From PoT sp049331405 (GTDB taxonomy: Bacteria > Planctomycetota > Planctomycetia > Isosphaerales > Isosphaeraceae), in the NCBI RefSeq assembly GCF_049331405.1, contig NZ_CP186274.1, positions 4,464,001-4,528,000 of the forward strand: 64,000 nt of DNA. Direction: 5' to 3'. Of this stretch, positions 34,346 through 41,420 are shown piece after piece. Position numbers and translations under genes: made by a program. The first letter of the stretch is position 1; every line of letters begins with the position of its first letter. Below the pieces are notes generated by a model that was not told where the DNA came from, ran no database searches, and was given only the letters and a program-made list of their open reading frames with translations.

Positions 34346-34674
34346 GGCTAAAGCTCCTGAAAAGCCCGGCTGCCCGAACCGGCCCGTGTCGGGACGAGCA
34401 TGCTCTAACGACATACAACGACAAAACAGCAAAAACGATACCTCAAAAAGCCCCATGTGGCGTATTCTGGCAACAAGGAGAAAAGCAAGATCGGGAAGCA
34501 GGATAGACAATCACGGGCAACCTGCAACCTGCTTTGCACAAAGTGGGAAATCCAATCGCAAATGAGAAAATTTCTGCGACATGGAATTAGATTTGCCTTG
34601 AATCCGCTGCCATAAAGAAAGGGCGCCAGAACCGAAATCCGGAATTCGACGAGAGACTCAAGAAGGATGTACCC
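34346..34674. other. divergent regulatory region between small anchor gene and NtrC-type gene
   Basis: 329 bases, visibly more A+T-rich than neighbouring genes. It contains the minus-strand -24/-12 candidate at 34428. A weaker plus-strand match, TGGGAAATCCAATCGCA near 34545-34561, might serve the NtrC-type gene. Confidence 0.45.
34428..34443 (-). promoter_or_regulatory. candidate sigma-54 promoter for the 65-residue anchor protein
   Basis: Reading on the minus strand, AGGTATCGTTTTTGCT has GG and GC exactly ten bases apart and a good TTTGCT -12 element, but a weaker -24 half. The distance to the ATG (84 bases) resembles the other sites in the cluster. Confidence 0.5.
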
Positions 34675-36069
34675 ATGCGCAGAAAACTGCTTGTAGTCGA
34701 TGACGACCCCTACTTGACCTCCCAGCTTCGCAAGCTTCTCGAGTCCGACGCCCTCAGCGTGGATACGGTGTCGAGCGCCCAGGAGGCGCTCACAGCCTTG
34801 AGCGCCACCGACTACAGCGTCCTGATCACCGACCTCAAAATGCCCGGAATGGGCGGTATGGAGCTCATCAGGGAAGTTGCCCAACGACGGGTCCTCGTCA
34901 CCACGATCGTGACGACGGGCTTCGGCTCGATCGACCGGGTCGTCGAGGCCATGCGTCTGGGTGCCTACGACTTCCTGACGAAGCCGATCGACCCCAATCA
35001 CCTCAAGCTGGTCATGGACCGTGCGCTCAAGCAACGGGCCCTGCAGGATGAGGTGTTAAGGTTGAGGCAGCAGCTCAAGGAGAGCTACAGCTTCAACAAC
35101 ATCATCAGCAAGAATCCGAAGATGCACGCCATCTTCGAGCTGGTGCGCCACATCGCAGGCACCAAGAGTACCGTGCTCATCGAAGGTGAGACGGGGACCG
35201 GCAAGGAACTCATCGCCAAGGCCGTCCACTACTCGAGCGAGGAAAGGCAGGGGAACCTGGTCGCCATCAACTGCGCGGCCCTGCCCGAATCGTTGCTGGA
35301 GAGCGAGCTCTTCGGTCACGAGAAGGGAGCGTTCACTTCCGCCGAATCGCGTCGCAAGGGGCGATTCGAGATGGCCGATAAGGGGACGATCTTCCTCGAC
35401 GAAATCGGAGACATCTCGGCGGCCATGCAGGCCAAGCTCCTCCGCGTGCTCCAGGAACGCAGGTTCGAGCGGGTCGGTGGCCACGAGAGCATCGAGGTCG
35501 ACGTCCGGGTCGTCGCCGCGAGCAACAAGAACCTCGAGAAAGAAGTGAAGGAAGGGCGATTCCGGGAGGACCTCTTCTATCGGCTTAACGTGATCAAGAT
35601 CGACCTGCCTCCGCTCCGCGAACGGGCCGAGGACATCCCGCTATTGATCACGCACTTCCTCAACAAGTACGCCCGACCCAACGAGCCGCCCAAGAAGATC
35701 GCCCCCGACGCGATGGAACGGCTCCTCACGTACCGCTGGTCGGGCAACGTCCGCGAACTCGAGAATGCCATCGAACGCGTCTCGGTGACCACCGTGGGGG
35801 ACACGATCAACCTGGACAAGCTCCCGCCGCGAGTCACGGGGGGATCGACTGAGGAACGGCCACGGTTCGAGATCGACCTCAAGCACCCCCTGCCCTACTA
35901 CCTGAAGGAAGCCACCGAGCAGATCGAGAAGCAGTACATCCTCAAGGCCCTCGAGAAGACGAGGGGCAACGTGGGGCGTTGTGCCGAGCTCTGCGGACTC
36001 TCGCGCCGGAGCGTCTCGGGAAAGATCAGCCAGTACGAGATCGACAAATATCCGTTCAAGTCGACATGA
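34675..36069 (+). CDS. NtrC-type sigma-54-dependent response regulator
   Basis: 464 residues. Receiver with phospho-acceptor Asp53 (LITDLKMPG) and Lys103. AAA+ domain: Walker A GETGTGKE at 171-178, the sigma-54 contact loop, Walker B TIFLDEIGD at 238-246, and the arginine-finger region REDLFYRLNV. A Fis-type helix-turn-helix ends the protein (NVGRCAELCGLSRRSVSGKI). It should oligomerise after phosphorylation and use ATP to open sigma-54 promoters. The contact loop reads GAFTSA (218-223) instead of GAFTGA. It lies amid the small membrane-protein genes that carry -24/-12 promoters and is their likely activator. Confidence 0.95.
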   Translation: MRRKLLVVDDDPYLTSQLRKLLESDALSVDTVSSAQEALTALSATDYSVLITDLKMPGMGGMELIREVAQRRVLVTTIVTTGFGSIDRVVEAMRLGAYDFLTKPIDPNHLKLVMDRALKQRALQDEVLRLRQQLKESYSFNNIISKNPKMHAIFELVRHIAGTKSTVLIEGETGTGKELIAKAVHYSSEERQGNLVAINCAALPESLLESELFGHEKGAFTSAESRRKGRFEMADKGTIFLDEIGDISAAMQAKLLRVLQERRFERVGGHESIEVDVRVVAASNKNLEKEVKEGRFREDLFYRLNVIKIDLPPLRERAEDIPLLITHFLNKYARPNEPPKKIAPDAMERLLTYRWSGNVRELENAIERVSVTTVGDTINLDKLPPRVTGGSTEERPRFEIDLKHPLPYYLKEATEQIEKQYILKALEKTRGNVGRCAELCGLSRRSVSGKISQYEIDKYPFKST

Positions 36070-36077
36070 GCCGCGGC

Positions 36078-36093
36078 CGGTCCCAAACTTGCA
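36078..36093 (+). promoter_or_regulatory. candidate sigma-54 promoter for the CBS protein
   Basis: CGGTCCCAAACTTGCA: GG and GC are ten bases apart, the -12 TTGCA is ideal and the -24 half is poor. It lies directly after the NtrC-type stop and about 55 bases before the CBS start. Confidence 0.45.
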
Positions 36094-36147
36094 TGATTTG
36101 AATTCATCTTTCCGTAGATGCGAAGGACCTCCTGGGAGCGTATGCCG

Positions 36148-36588
36148 ATGGGCGCCAGTGACTCGACCCGTTCGACGGCCGCCGACGTGATGACGTCGGC
36201 CCCGCGGACCTGTTCCATCTTCAGCACCGTGCTCGAAGCCGTCCTGATCTTCCGGGACGCCAATTGCGTGGCCGTCCCGGTGCTCGACAACGGCAAGGCG
36301 GTCGGAATCGTCACCGATCGCGATGTGGCCCTGGCACTCCCCGAGTATCGAGCCAAGCTCGATGAGCTCCCCGTGAGCGAACTGATGTCAAAGGGGGTCC
36401 CATCCGTCGCGCCGGAGACGCCCGTCGAGGAGGTGCTCGAGAAGATGAACGAAGCGGGTTACGGCCGCTTGCTGGTCGTCGATGCCGAGGAGCAACTCCT
36501 TGGCATCATCAGCCTGGTCGACCTGGCTCCCCACGTCTCCACCCGCGCCCTGGGAGAGACCGTTACCGAGGTCATCGAGAAGGCCTAA
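36148..36588 (+). CDS. CBS-domain pair protein
   Basis: 146 residues from ATG 36148, with GGAG nine bases upstream; ATGs at 36118 and 36142 are in frame. Two CBS motifs fill the protein: the first ends VPVLDNGKAVGIVTDRDVAL and the second ends GRLLVVDAEEQLLGIISLVD. CBS pairs bind adenine nucleotides and act as energy or stress sensors. Stand-alone versions are common in stress regulons. It follows the NtrC-type gene by 78 bases on the same strand and has a weak -24/-12 candidate of its own. Two large hairpins follow. Confidence 0.9.
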   Translation: MGASDSTRSTAADVMTSAPRTCSIFSTVLEAVLIFRDANCVAVPVLDNGKAVGIVTDRDVALALPEYRAKLDELPVSELMSKGVPSVAPETPVEEVLEKMNEAGYGRLLVVDAEEQLLGIISLVDLAPHVSTRALGETVTEVIEKA

Positions 36589-36657
36589 TTCGTATCATTC
36601 GTCCCGTCGTTCTCGCCTCGCGAGCTACCATCAAGACGTATATCCTTGAACAATAAG

Positions 36658-36695
36658 CCGGGCGGTCCTCGGAGTATACTCCGAGGACCGCCCGG
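36658..36695. terminator. 38-bp perfect palindrome, probable terminator of the CBS gene
   Basis: CCGGGCGGTCCTCGGAGTA at 36658-36676 is followed immediately by its exact complement to 36695, with no spacer. It lies 70 bases past the CBS stop. Confidence 0.7.
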
Positions 36696-36830
36696 TTCTC
36701 ATTTGGCACCAAGCCTGAGAGCTCGCGAGTGCGTCGCTGAGCCATGAATCGACCGGCTGAGAATGAGACGTATGACTCGGCATGGATCGACTTCCGAACC
36801 CGTAATCCTTCGAAGCCTGGCCAACAAGAG

Positions 36831-36891
36831 TACGCCCCGTGGCGGCGAGCACCACTCTGGAAAGAGGAGTTGCTCGCCGCCACGGGGCGTA
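36831..36891. terminator. 21-bp perfect inverted repeat, probable terminator of the YqjE-like operon
   Basis: The left arm at 36831-36851 and the right arm at 36871-36891 are exact complements, with a 19-base loop that can pair further. It lies 36 bases past the stop of the holin-family gene on the minus strand. Confidence 0.7.
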
Positions 36892-36927
36892 AATTTGCTT
36901 CACGGAGAGGGGGACATGACCGACAGC

Positions 36928-37368
36928 TCAGAACCGGCGTCGCGAGGCGGGCCGACCACTATAGGTCAGCACCGTCTTGACCCAAAGGAAGTTCCTGGAC
37001 AGCTCCTCTCGGGAACGTCGAAAACTCGCGGTCGACTTCGAGGCCAGCTTGGCCGAGACCGCGGCGATGATGGCACCGAGGACGATTGTGGTGATCCCCA
37101 CGATGACGAGCGCAAGCCCGTTGGACAACTTGAAGGCCTCGGCCACGAGGTACCCGATGCCGAAGAGGACGACCGGCACGGCGCCCATGATCGCGACAAC
37201 GGCCCCGACCATCGTGCCGAAGGGGATGGCGATTCGCGTCGCGCAGTCCTTGGCGTCCAGGGAGATGAGCTTGGCCTGGAGCTCGCAGAGCGTCGCCACG
37301 TCGTTGGCGAACCCCGTGATGTTCCCGACCACCCCTTCGTCCTGGCCGTCCTTCTGGCTCCCGTTCAT
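36928..37368 (-). CDS. phage-holin-family / YqjE-like (DUF1469) membrane protein
   Basis: 146 residues from an ATG that overlaps the preceding stop as ATGA (37368); an ATG at 37386 is also in frame. An N-terminal helical part (NDVATLCELQAKLISLDAKD) precedes two hydrophobic segments, TMVGAVVAIMGAVPVVLFGIG and LALVIVGITTIVLGAIIAAV, then a basic tail. This is the DUF1469 / putative holin superfamily III layout of YqjE. It directly follows a YqjD-like gene, repeating the yqjD-yqjE order of enterobacteria. Role: inner-membrane stress protein, mechanism unknown. Confidence 0.8.
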   Translation of the reverse strand: MNGSQKDGQDEGVVGNITGFANDVATLCELQAKLISLDAKDCATRIAIPFGTMVGAVVAIMGAVPVVLFGIGYLVAEAFKLSNGLALVIVGITTIVLGAIIAAVSAKLASKSTASFRRSREELSRNFLWVKTVLTYSGRPASRRRF

Positions 37369-37577
37369 CGTCGCTTGATTATCCATCCGAGGACGACCCC
37401 CACTCCCAGGGCGATGCCCAGGGCACGCACCGGTTCCTTGACGGCATATTCCCGAACCGCGTCTCGTCCTTCGGCCAGGCGTTCTTTTGCCGTGGCCATG
37501 ACCTCGAGCGCCCGAGACTTGAGCTCATCGACTTGAGGCCCGTAATTCGACTCCATCTCCTGGATTCGGTCGATCAT
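37365..37577 (-). CDS. YqjD-like (DUF883) membrane-anchored protein
   Basis: 70 residues from ATG 37577, with AGGAAC upstream. An amphipathic helical body (QVDELKSRALEVMATAKERL) leads to the glycine-zipper anchor VKEPVRALGIALGVGVVLGW and a basic end (IIKRR). In E. coli, YqjD fixes ribosomes to the membrane in stationary phase. That function is not shown here. Its stop overlaps the start of the YqjE-like gene by four bases, suggesting coupled translation. It follows the DUF3618-like gene in one operon. Confidence 0.85.
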   Translation of the reverse strand: MIDRIQEMESNYGPQVDELKSRALEVMATAKERLAEGRDAVREYAVKEPVRALGIALGVGVVLGWIIKRR

Positions 37578-37618
37578 GGCGAGGTTCCTCGAAGGAGAAA
37601 GGGCAGGTTTGATCCCAG

Positions 37619-38077
37619 TTACTTCCCGGTCGGGTGCCCGGAGCCGGCCGGTCGATCGGGCCTCGAAGAAGGCCCAACGGGCGGCATCCCCGGCCCGTGC
37701 TGCTGCTGTGCGATCAGGCTCTCCAAATAGCCCACGGCATAGCTCTGGGCCGCCCGGATCGCGACCGGGCCGAGCATCCCCCAGGCCAGCCCGGCAATCC
37801 CCTTGGACGCCTTCTTCTTGGGGGCCTCATGGACAGTCTGGGCGAGCGATTCGGCCGGGACGGGGATCGCCTGGATCTGCGTCGTCGGCTTGTATCGCCG
37901 GGGGACGATGAGATAGCCCAGGGCGGCCGTCGCGCCGAGGATCAGCCAGGGATGCGAGCGAAGGTGGCGATGCCAGTCGGTGACTGCCACGACTCCCTTC
38001 ACGTCCTGATGAAGCTCGTGCCGGATCTGAGCCATCTGCCGGCGAATGTCATCAACGTCGCTTGTCGCAGTGGCCAC
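37619..38077 (-). CDS. DUF3618-like membrane protein, first gene of the YqjD/E operon
   Basis: 152 residues from GTG 38077, with GGAG seven bases upstream. The N-terminus (DVDDIRRQMAQIRHELHQDV) resembles DUF3618, followed by one helix (SHPWLILGATAALGYLIVPR) and a second weak hydrophobic segment (IAGLAWGMLGPVAIRAAQSY). The tail is Pro/Gly-rich. DUF3618 proteins usually accompany holin-family and YqjD-like genes, as here. A strong sigma-54 promoter match lies at 38162, with a hairpin in the leader. Confidence 0.75.
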   Translation of the reverse strand: MATATSDVDDIRRQMAQIRHELHQDVKGVVAVTDWHRHLRSHPWLILGATAALGYLIVPRRYKPTTQIQAIPVPAESLAQTVHEAPKKKASKGIAGLAWGMLGPVAIRAAQSYAVGYLESLIAQQQHGPGMPPVGPSSRPDRPAGSGHPTGK

Positions 38078-38113
38078 GCTTGCTCTCCGCTGAGCGTCTT
38101 GTGTCTCGTCACA

Positions 38114-38140
38114 CAGCCTCGAGATCGGATCCCGAGGCTG
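38114..38140 (-). promoter_or_regulatory. leader hairpin of the YqjD/E operon
   Basis: CAGCCTCG at 38114-38121 and its complement at 38133-38140 enclose GATCGGATC. The hairpin sits between the predicted start point of the sigma-54 promoter and the GTG codon, so it would be in the 5' leader. Confidence 0.45.
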
Positions 38141-38161
38141 GCCTAGATGTTCCTATTAACA

Positions 38162-38177
38162 GCAAGCACGGTGCCAA
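38162..38177 (-). promoter_or_regulatory. sigma-54 promoter of the YqjD/E operon
   Basis: On the minus strand the sequence is TTGGCACCGTGCTTGCT, which matches TGGCACG-N4-TTGCW at all but one position, with GG and GC ten bases apart. It is 85 bases upstream of the GTG of the first gene. Confidence 0.8.
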
Positions 38178-38428
38178 AATACGGCGTCACTGTTTGGGAT
38201 TCCCATCATCACATCCTCGCCGCTGGTCCGCACCTTGTCCGATCGATAGCAAACCCAATCGATGTTGCGAGAAGGCAATCGCGTCCTCAGCCGACCTGCC
38301 ATTCTTCAGGAAATGGTGATCTCGTTCCGACCACCGATGCCGATAACGTGATTGAATCTGACATAAGTTGAAGACTCCCGCACTTCCCGACCCGATCGGC
38401 AGCCCGATGCGCAGGATGAGGAAGCGGC

Positions 38429-40003
38429 TCAGACCTGGGTGGCCTGAGTGTCCTGCTTCTCCTTCGGCTTGCGAGACTCTCGCAGGTGGTTCCAGAGGAG
38501 CTTGCCCTGGCGGCCAAATTGATCGACGAGGCGGCGAGCTTTGGATCGGGTCGCGGCCTCGTGGAGGTGCCGGATGAGTGCAACTCGCTCGGCCCGATGC
38601 AAAAGGGTGGCGAGAGTCGGGAGCACGTGCTCGACAATCCCGAAAGTCGACGTCTTCTCGAGGCCTACGGCAACCATCTCGTTGATCGTCGGCGGCAAGG
38701 CGGCGCGCAAGGCTCCCAGCCTGGCGCGGACGGCGGCCTCGCGGTCGCGATTGCCTTTCGTCCAATCATACGGGGGCTTCCACTCGGAGCCGAACTCGGG
38801 CGAGTCGACCATCGTGACGACGGCCATGGCTGGCGGGATCTCCAGGCGGGGATTCTCGAGATACCAGCGGTTCCAGGCCTCGGCGAAGGCCACGTCCCCC
38901 CGGCTCGAGTCTTGCTTGCCGTTGACCACGATGAACAGGATGTCGGCCTGGACCGCGAGTTCCACGGCCTCGCGACGTGTGGACCGATCCCGGGCCGACT
39001 CGCCTGACGGGTTGACCGAATAACCGGGAACCTCCAGGAACCGGGCCGTCTTGAGCCGATCCATGAGCGACTGGTCGAGCCCCGCCGCCTCGAGTCGGGC
39101 CTTCACCAAGGTCAGGTCGCCCGAACGAGCCTCCTCGAGCACCTCGACGAGGCGAGACTTGCCCGAGCCCTTCGCCCCCACCACGGCGACGACGAACGTC
39201 TGCATCTCCTGCTCGATCGCGTGCGTGTCACGCATCCCTTTGCGCGTCAGGCGGCGATATTGCTCCGCCCCGATGACGAGCCGTCCGCTATAGAGCTCGA
39301 TGAGGTGGACACCTAACCGATTAACATAGGCTCGATAGAACCACCTCAGCAAGTTTTGCTGCATGTTCTTCCAGGCGGGCTTGGCCATCCACTGCTGGGC
39401 GCCCAGCCGCATCAGGCCCGACATCGGGTTGAAGATCGGCAGCAGGTAGGAATAGATATCATTGGCGCGTTGGAGGTAGCCCGCGACCTGCACGGCCTGC
39501 TTGAGGTGGGACGCAGTGAGCATGTCTCCGCCGGGGACCTGCCGGCAGAGGCGATTGAGGTCCTCCGCGGCCAACTCCATGGCCGTCATGAACTCCACGA
39601 ACGGGACTTGCCCGAGTGGGTCCGACTTCAAGGGATGATAGTGCTCAGCCAGCTCCTGCGCCAGGCGGCGCCCCGAATTAATATAAACATCTGCACCCGT
39701 CAACACCTCGATGGCGAGCTTGTCCCCCGCCTCGGCCTCGTTCTCGACGAGCGACCAGGCCTTGCGATCGAGGTCGGAGAAGGTATTGGGGGCCTCCCAG
39801 TCGAGCGGCGGCAGCAACGCACGCTGAGACTTCGTCCACAGTGAGGCCAGGACCGAAAAGAGGACGCCCGTGGCGATCCAGATCAGGCCGGCGATCAACA
39901 GCCACCCTCGGTCTTTAAGCCACAGGGCCCCGAGCCCGATGTAGACCAGGATCGGGCCGACCAGGAGCAGCAAGAGCACCCAAGCTCGCCAGTTTCTCAA
40001 CAC
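38429..40003 (-). CDS. membrane-anchored P-loop GTPase-like protein
   Basis: 524 residues from GTG 40003, with CGGAG eight bases upstream; the frame extends to 40252 without family-like sequence. Two hydrophobic segments near the N-terminus (AWVLLLLLVGPILVYIGLGA and WLLIAGLIWIATGVLFSVLA) form a membrane hairpin. A helical region of about 230 residues follows. The nucleotide domain has Walker A VVGAKGSGKSRLVE, a Walker-B-like ARFLEVPGY, and VVNGKQDSS where GTPases have NKxD. It resembles the GTPase/DUF697-type membrane proteins that travel with stress membrane proteins. Nucleotide specificity is inferred. Confidence 0.75.
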   Translation of the reverse strand: MLRNWRAWVLLLLLVGPILVYIGLGALWLKDRGWLLIAGLIWIATGVLFSVLASLWTKSQRALLPPLDWEAPNTFSDLDRKAWSLVENEAEAGDKLAIEVLTGADVYINSGRRLAQELAEHYHPLKSDPLGQVPFVEFMTAMELAAEDLNRLCRQVPGGDMLTASHLKQAVQVAGYLQRANDIYSYLLPIFNPMSGLMRLGAQQWMAKPAWKNMQQNLLRWFYRAYVNRLGVHLIELYSGRLVIGAEQYRRLTRKGMRDTHAIEQEMQTFVVAVVGAKGSGKSRLVEVLEEARSGDLTLVKARLEAAGLDQSLMDRLKTARFLEVPGYSVNPSGESARDRSTRREAVELAVQADILFIVVNGKQDSSRGDVAFAEAWNRWYLENPRLEIPPAMAVVTMVDSPEFGSEWKPPYDWTKGNRDREAAVRARLGALRAALPPTINEMVAVGLEKTSTFGIVEHVLPTLATLLHRAERVALIRHLHEAATRSKARRLVDQFGRQGKLLWNHLRESRKPKEKQDTQATQV

Positions 40004-40308
40004 GGTCTCGACTCCGCGCAACACGCTTATTTGCTGAGAGGTATTCGGCCCACCTATCCCAACTATTTGGGGCCAATCGCGAGGAGAAAGGCAAGGAACT
40101 ACCGCCCGTCGGATTACCTGATCCGGGAAAATCCAACGAAAACCGGCTCCTACGTAGGATCCTACGCAGAAGCCGGAAGTCGGGCCCGAGTTCTCTCGCG
40201 ATGCGGCATGCTCGACGATGAACGAGCGATCGTGACGGCTCGGAGACGGCAAACCCCGAGTGCTTGAGAAGCGTCTTCGAGGTTACCGCCTGATCGATGT
40301 CAACTCGC
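40004..40308. other. intergenic region upstream of the GTPase-like gene
   Basis: 305 bases between two minus-strand genes. The only structure I see is the nested palindrome at 40143. No -24/-12 match faces the GTPase-like gene. Confidence 0.45.
40143..40176. repeat. nested palindromes upstream of the GTPase-like gene
   Basis: CCTACGTAGG (40149-40158) overlaps CGTAGGATCCTACG (40153-40166). The pair is bracketed by CCGGCT (40143) and AGCCGG (40171). It could be an operator or an RNA hairpin. Confidence 0.5.
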
Positions 40309-40722
40309 TCAGCTCCGGCCGAAGTGGCTGGGGATACGCCTCGAAATGGCGTCGGGGAGGTTCCGGACCGAGTCGGCGAGGTGATGGAAGGAATTCGACG
40401 CACCGCGGTAGGTTTCGGGGAAATTCCGCTCGGCCCAGGTCTCCTCGCGGCGGCCCAGCAGGGTCGTCAGGACCAGCCCAAGCCCGAAGCCGACGCCCAG
40501 GCCCACGAGGACGGAAGGAGCCGGGTTGCGGCGGACCATATCCTGCGCGTCCGAGTAACGGCGGGCGGCCTCTTCGCGGGCGTGATCCCACTGCTCGGAG
40601 CCGTACTGGGCGGCCTTTTCCACACCCTCTCGGACCTGGTCCTCGTGCGAACGGAGCGTCTCGCGGACGCCACGGCCGGCACCACCATTCTGACGACCGT
40701 GTTCTTCTCGTTTCGAAGGCAT
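40309..40722 (-). CDS. DUF883-like anchored protein with C-terminal extension
   Basis: 137 residues from ATG 40722, with GGAGGAA upstream; the frame opens at 40815. A charged, helical N-terminal part (REEHGRQNGGAGRGVRETLR, YGSEQWDHAREEAARRYSDA) precedes the anchor MVRRNPAPSVLVGLGVGFGL, and about 50 polar residues follow the anchor, unlike in other members. A minus-strand sigma-54 promoter candidate lies at 40812. The promoter of the lipoprotein gene on the other strand is only 100 bases away. Confidence 0.75.
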   Translation of the reverse strand: MPSKREEHGRQNGGAGRGVRETLRSHEDQVREGVEKAAQYGSEQWDHAREEAARRYSDAQDMVRRNPAPSVLVGLGVGFGLGLVLTTLLGRREETWAERNFPETYRGASNSFHHLADSVRNLPDAISRRIPSHFGRS

Positions 40723-40811
40723 TGCGATATTCCTCCAGGAGTGGTCGTCGAAGGTCGAATCTTCACGGTCTGATCCAACGCAATCGATCGACGAACGAAA
40801 TCCAGGTTGTT

Positions 40812-40826
40812 GCAAGGCCTATGCCG
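40812..40826 (-). promoter_or_regulatory. sigma-54 promoter candidate for the DUF883-like gene
   Basis: On the minus strand, CGGCATAGGCCTTGCA has GG and GC ten bases apart and an ideal TTGCA; the -24 half is GGCA. It is about 90 bases upstream of ATG 40722. Confidence 0.65.
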
Positions 40827-40888
40827 AGAAGTTAAATTGCTGCCGGGAATAAGGGTGCGCGACAATACGCTACCATCGTTCGCAGACA

Positions 40889-40916
40889 CTCCCCAAAAAC
40901 GCAGGTTTTCGGGGAG
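40889..40916. promoter_or_regulatory. inverted repeat between divergent sigma-54 promoters
   Basis: CTCCCCAAAAAC at 40889-40900, spacer GCAG, GTTTTCGGGGAG at 40905-40916; 11 of 12 positions pair. Its place upstream of both promoters suggests a shared activator site, although it is closer than usual to the plus-strand promoter. Confidence 0.5.
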
Positions 40917-40926
40917 GATTGACGGC

Positions 40927-40941
40927 TGGCACGCGTCTTGC
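40927..40941 (+). promoter_or_regulatory. sigma-54 promoter of the small lipoprotein
   Basis: TGGCACGCGTCTTGC matches the consensus TGGCACG-N4-TTGC exactly. It lies about 100 bases upstream of ATG 41040. Confidence 0.85.
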
Positions 40942-41039
40942 CCTAGTCACCCGAGTCTCGGTTTCGAGGACAATGGTCCCGACGTGGGATCCAGTTTGTT
41001 TCGAAACACCGATTTGACCTCTGAGACAGGAATTCAACT

Positions 41040-41228
41040 ATGAAGAGCCTTCTGGCTTCGGCTGTGATCCTCGGTCTGACCATGGGCTTCGTCGGTTGCG
41101 GCGAAGAGGCCAAGAAAGAAACGACGGTCGAGACCCCCGGCGGCACCACCACGACCACCGAGTCCGTCAAGAAGACCGGCGACAACCCCCCCCCGGCCGA
41201 CGCCAAGCCGGTTGAAGCCCCCAAGTGA
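41040..41228 (+). CDS. small lipoprotein
   Basis: 62 residues from ATG 41040, with AGGAATT upstream. The signal sequence MKSLLASAVILGLTMGFVGC ends in a lipobox, so a mature lipid-modified Cys20 is expected. The remaining 42 residues are charged, Thr/Pro-rich and probably disordered (TTTTTESVKKTGDNPPPA). It should sit on a membrane facing the periplasm. The exact-consensus sigma-54 promoter upstream and the strong terminator downstream make it a single-gene unit. Function unknown. Confidence 0.8.
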   Translation: MKSLLASAVILGLTMGFVGCGEEAKKETTVETPGGTTTTTESVKKTGDNPPPADAKPVEAPK

Positions 41229-41254
41229 TTTGATTTCACCTGGATTTGAAGCAT

Positions 41255-41295
41255 AAAGGACGCCCCTCGACGTGTTCGAGGGGCGTCCTTTTTTT
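41255..41295 (+). terminator. rho-independent terminator of the lipoprotein gene
   Basis: AAAGGACGCCCCTCGA at 41255-41270, loop CGTGT, exact complement at 41276-41291, ending in seven T (41289-41295). Confidence 0.93.
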
Positions 41296-41337
41296 GTTGG
41301 CGAAATCGTGAATTCAAAGATTGGTGATTTCTCTGAG

Positions 41338-41354
41338 TTGGCATTGGCGTTGCT
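41338..41354 (+). promoter_or_regulatory. sigma-54 promoter of the CsbD gene
   Basis: TTGGCATTGGCGTTGCT: GG and GC ten bases apart, TTGCT -12 ideal, -24 TTGGCA good. ATG 41421 is about 67 bases downstream. Confidence 0.75.
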
Positions 41355-41420
41355 AGATAGTTCCTCCAGACAGCCGGTAGAGTCGCCGGTGAAACGAGGT
41401 AATCAAAGGAGCCTTCCGAG

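Larger units (their letters stand above)
36589..36927. other. convergent intergenic region with two giant inverted repeats
   Basis: 339 bases between the CBS gene (plus) and the holin-family gene (minus). Most of its structure is the two hairpins listed at 36658 and 36831. I see no gene. Confidence 0.6.
38078..38428. other. regulatory region upstream of the YqjD/E operon
   Basis: 351 bases between the GTPase stop and the DUF3618-like start, both minus. It carries the sigma-54 promoter at 38162 and the leader hairpin at 38114. The part from 38180 to 38428 shows no gene; activator sites would be expected there. Confidence 0.55.
40723..41039. other. divergent region with two sigma-54 promoters
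   Basis: 317 bases between the DUF883-like gene (minus) and the lipoprotein gene (plus). It holds facing-away -24/-12 promoters at 40812 (minus) and 40927 (plus) with the inverted repeat 40889-40916 between them. No gene is seen. Confidence 0.7.

Noticed and set aside
34545..34561. Plus-strand -24/-12-like match TGGGAAATCCAATCGCA before the NtrC-type gene
   Set aside because: The spacing fits but both halves are poor, so autoregulation from here is not claimed.
36928..37368. Holin family match taken as a sign of prophage
   Set aside because: No phage structural, lysis, integrase or attachment features are nearby. The YqjD-YqjE-like order explains the gene as a cellular stress protein.
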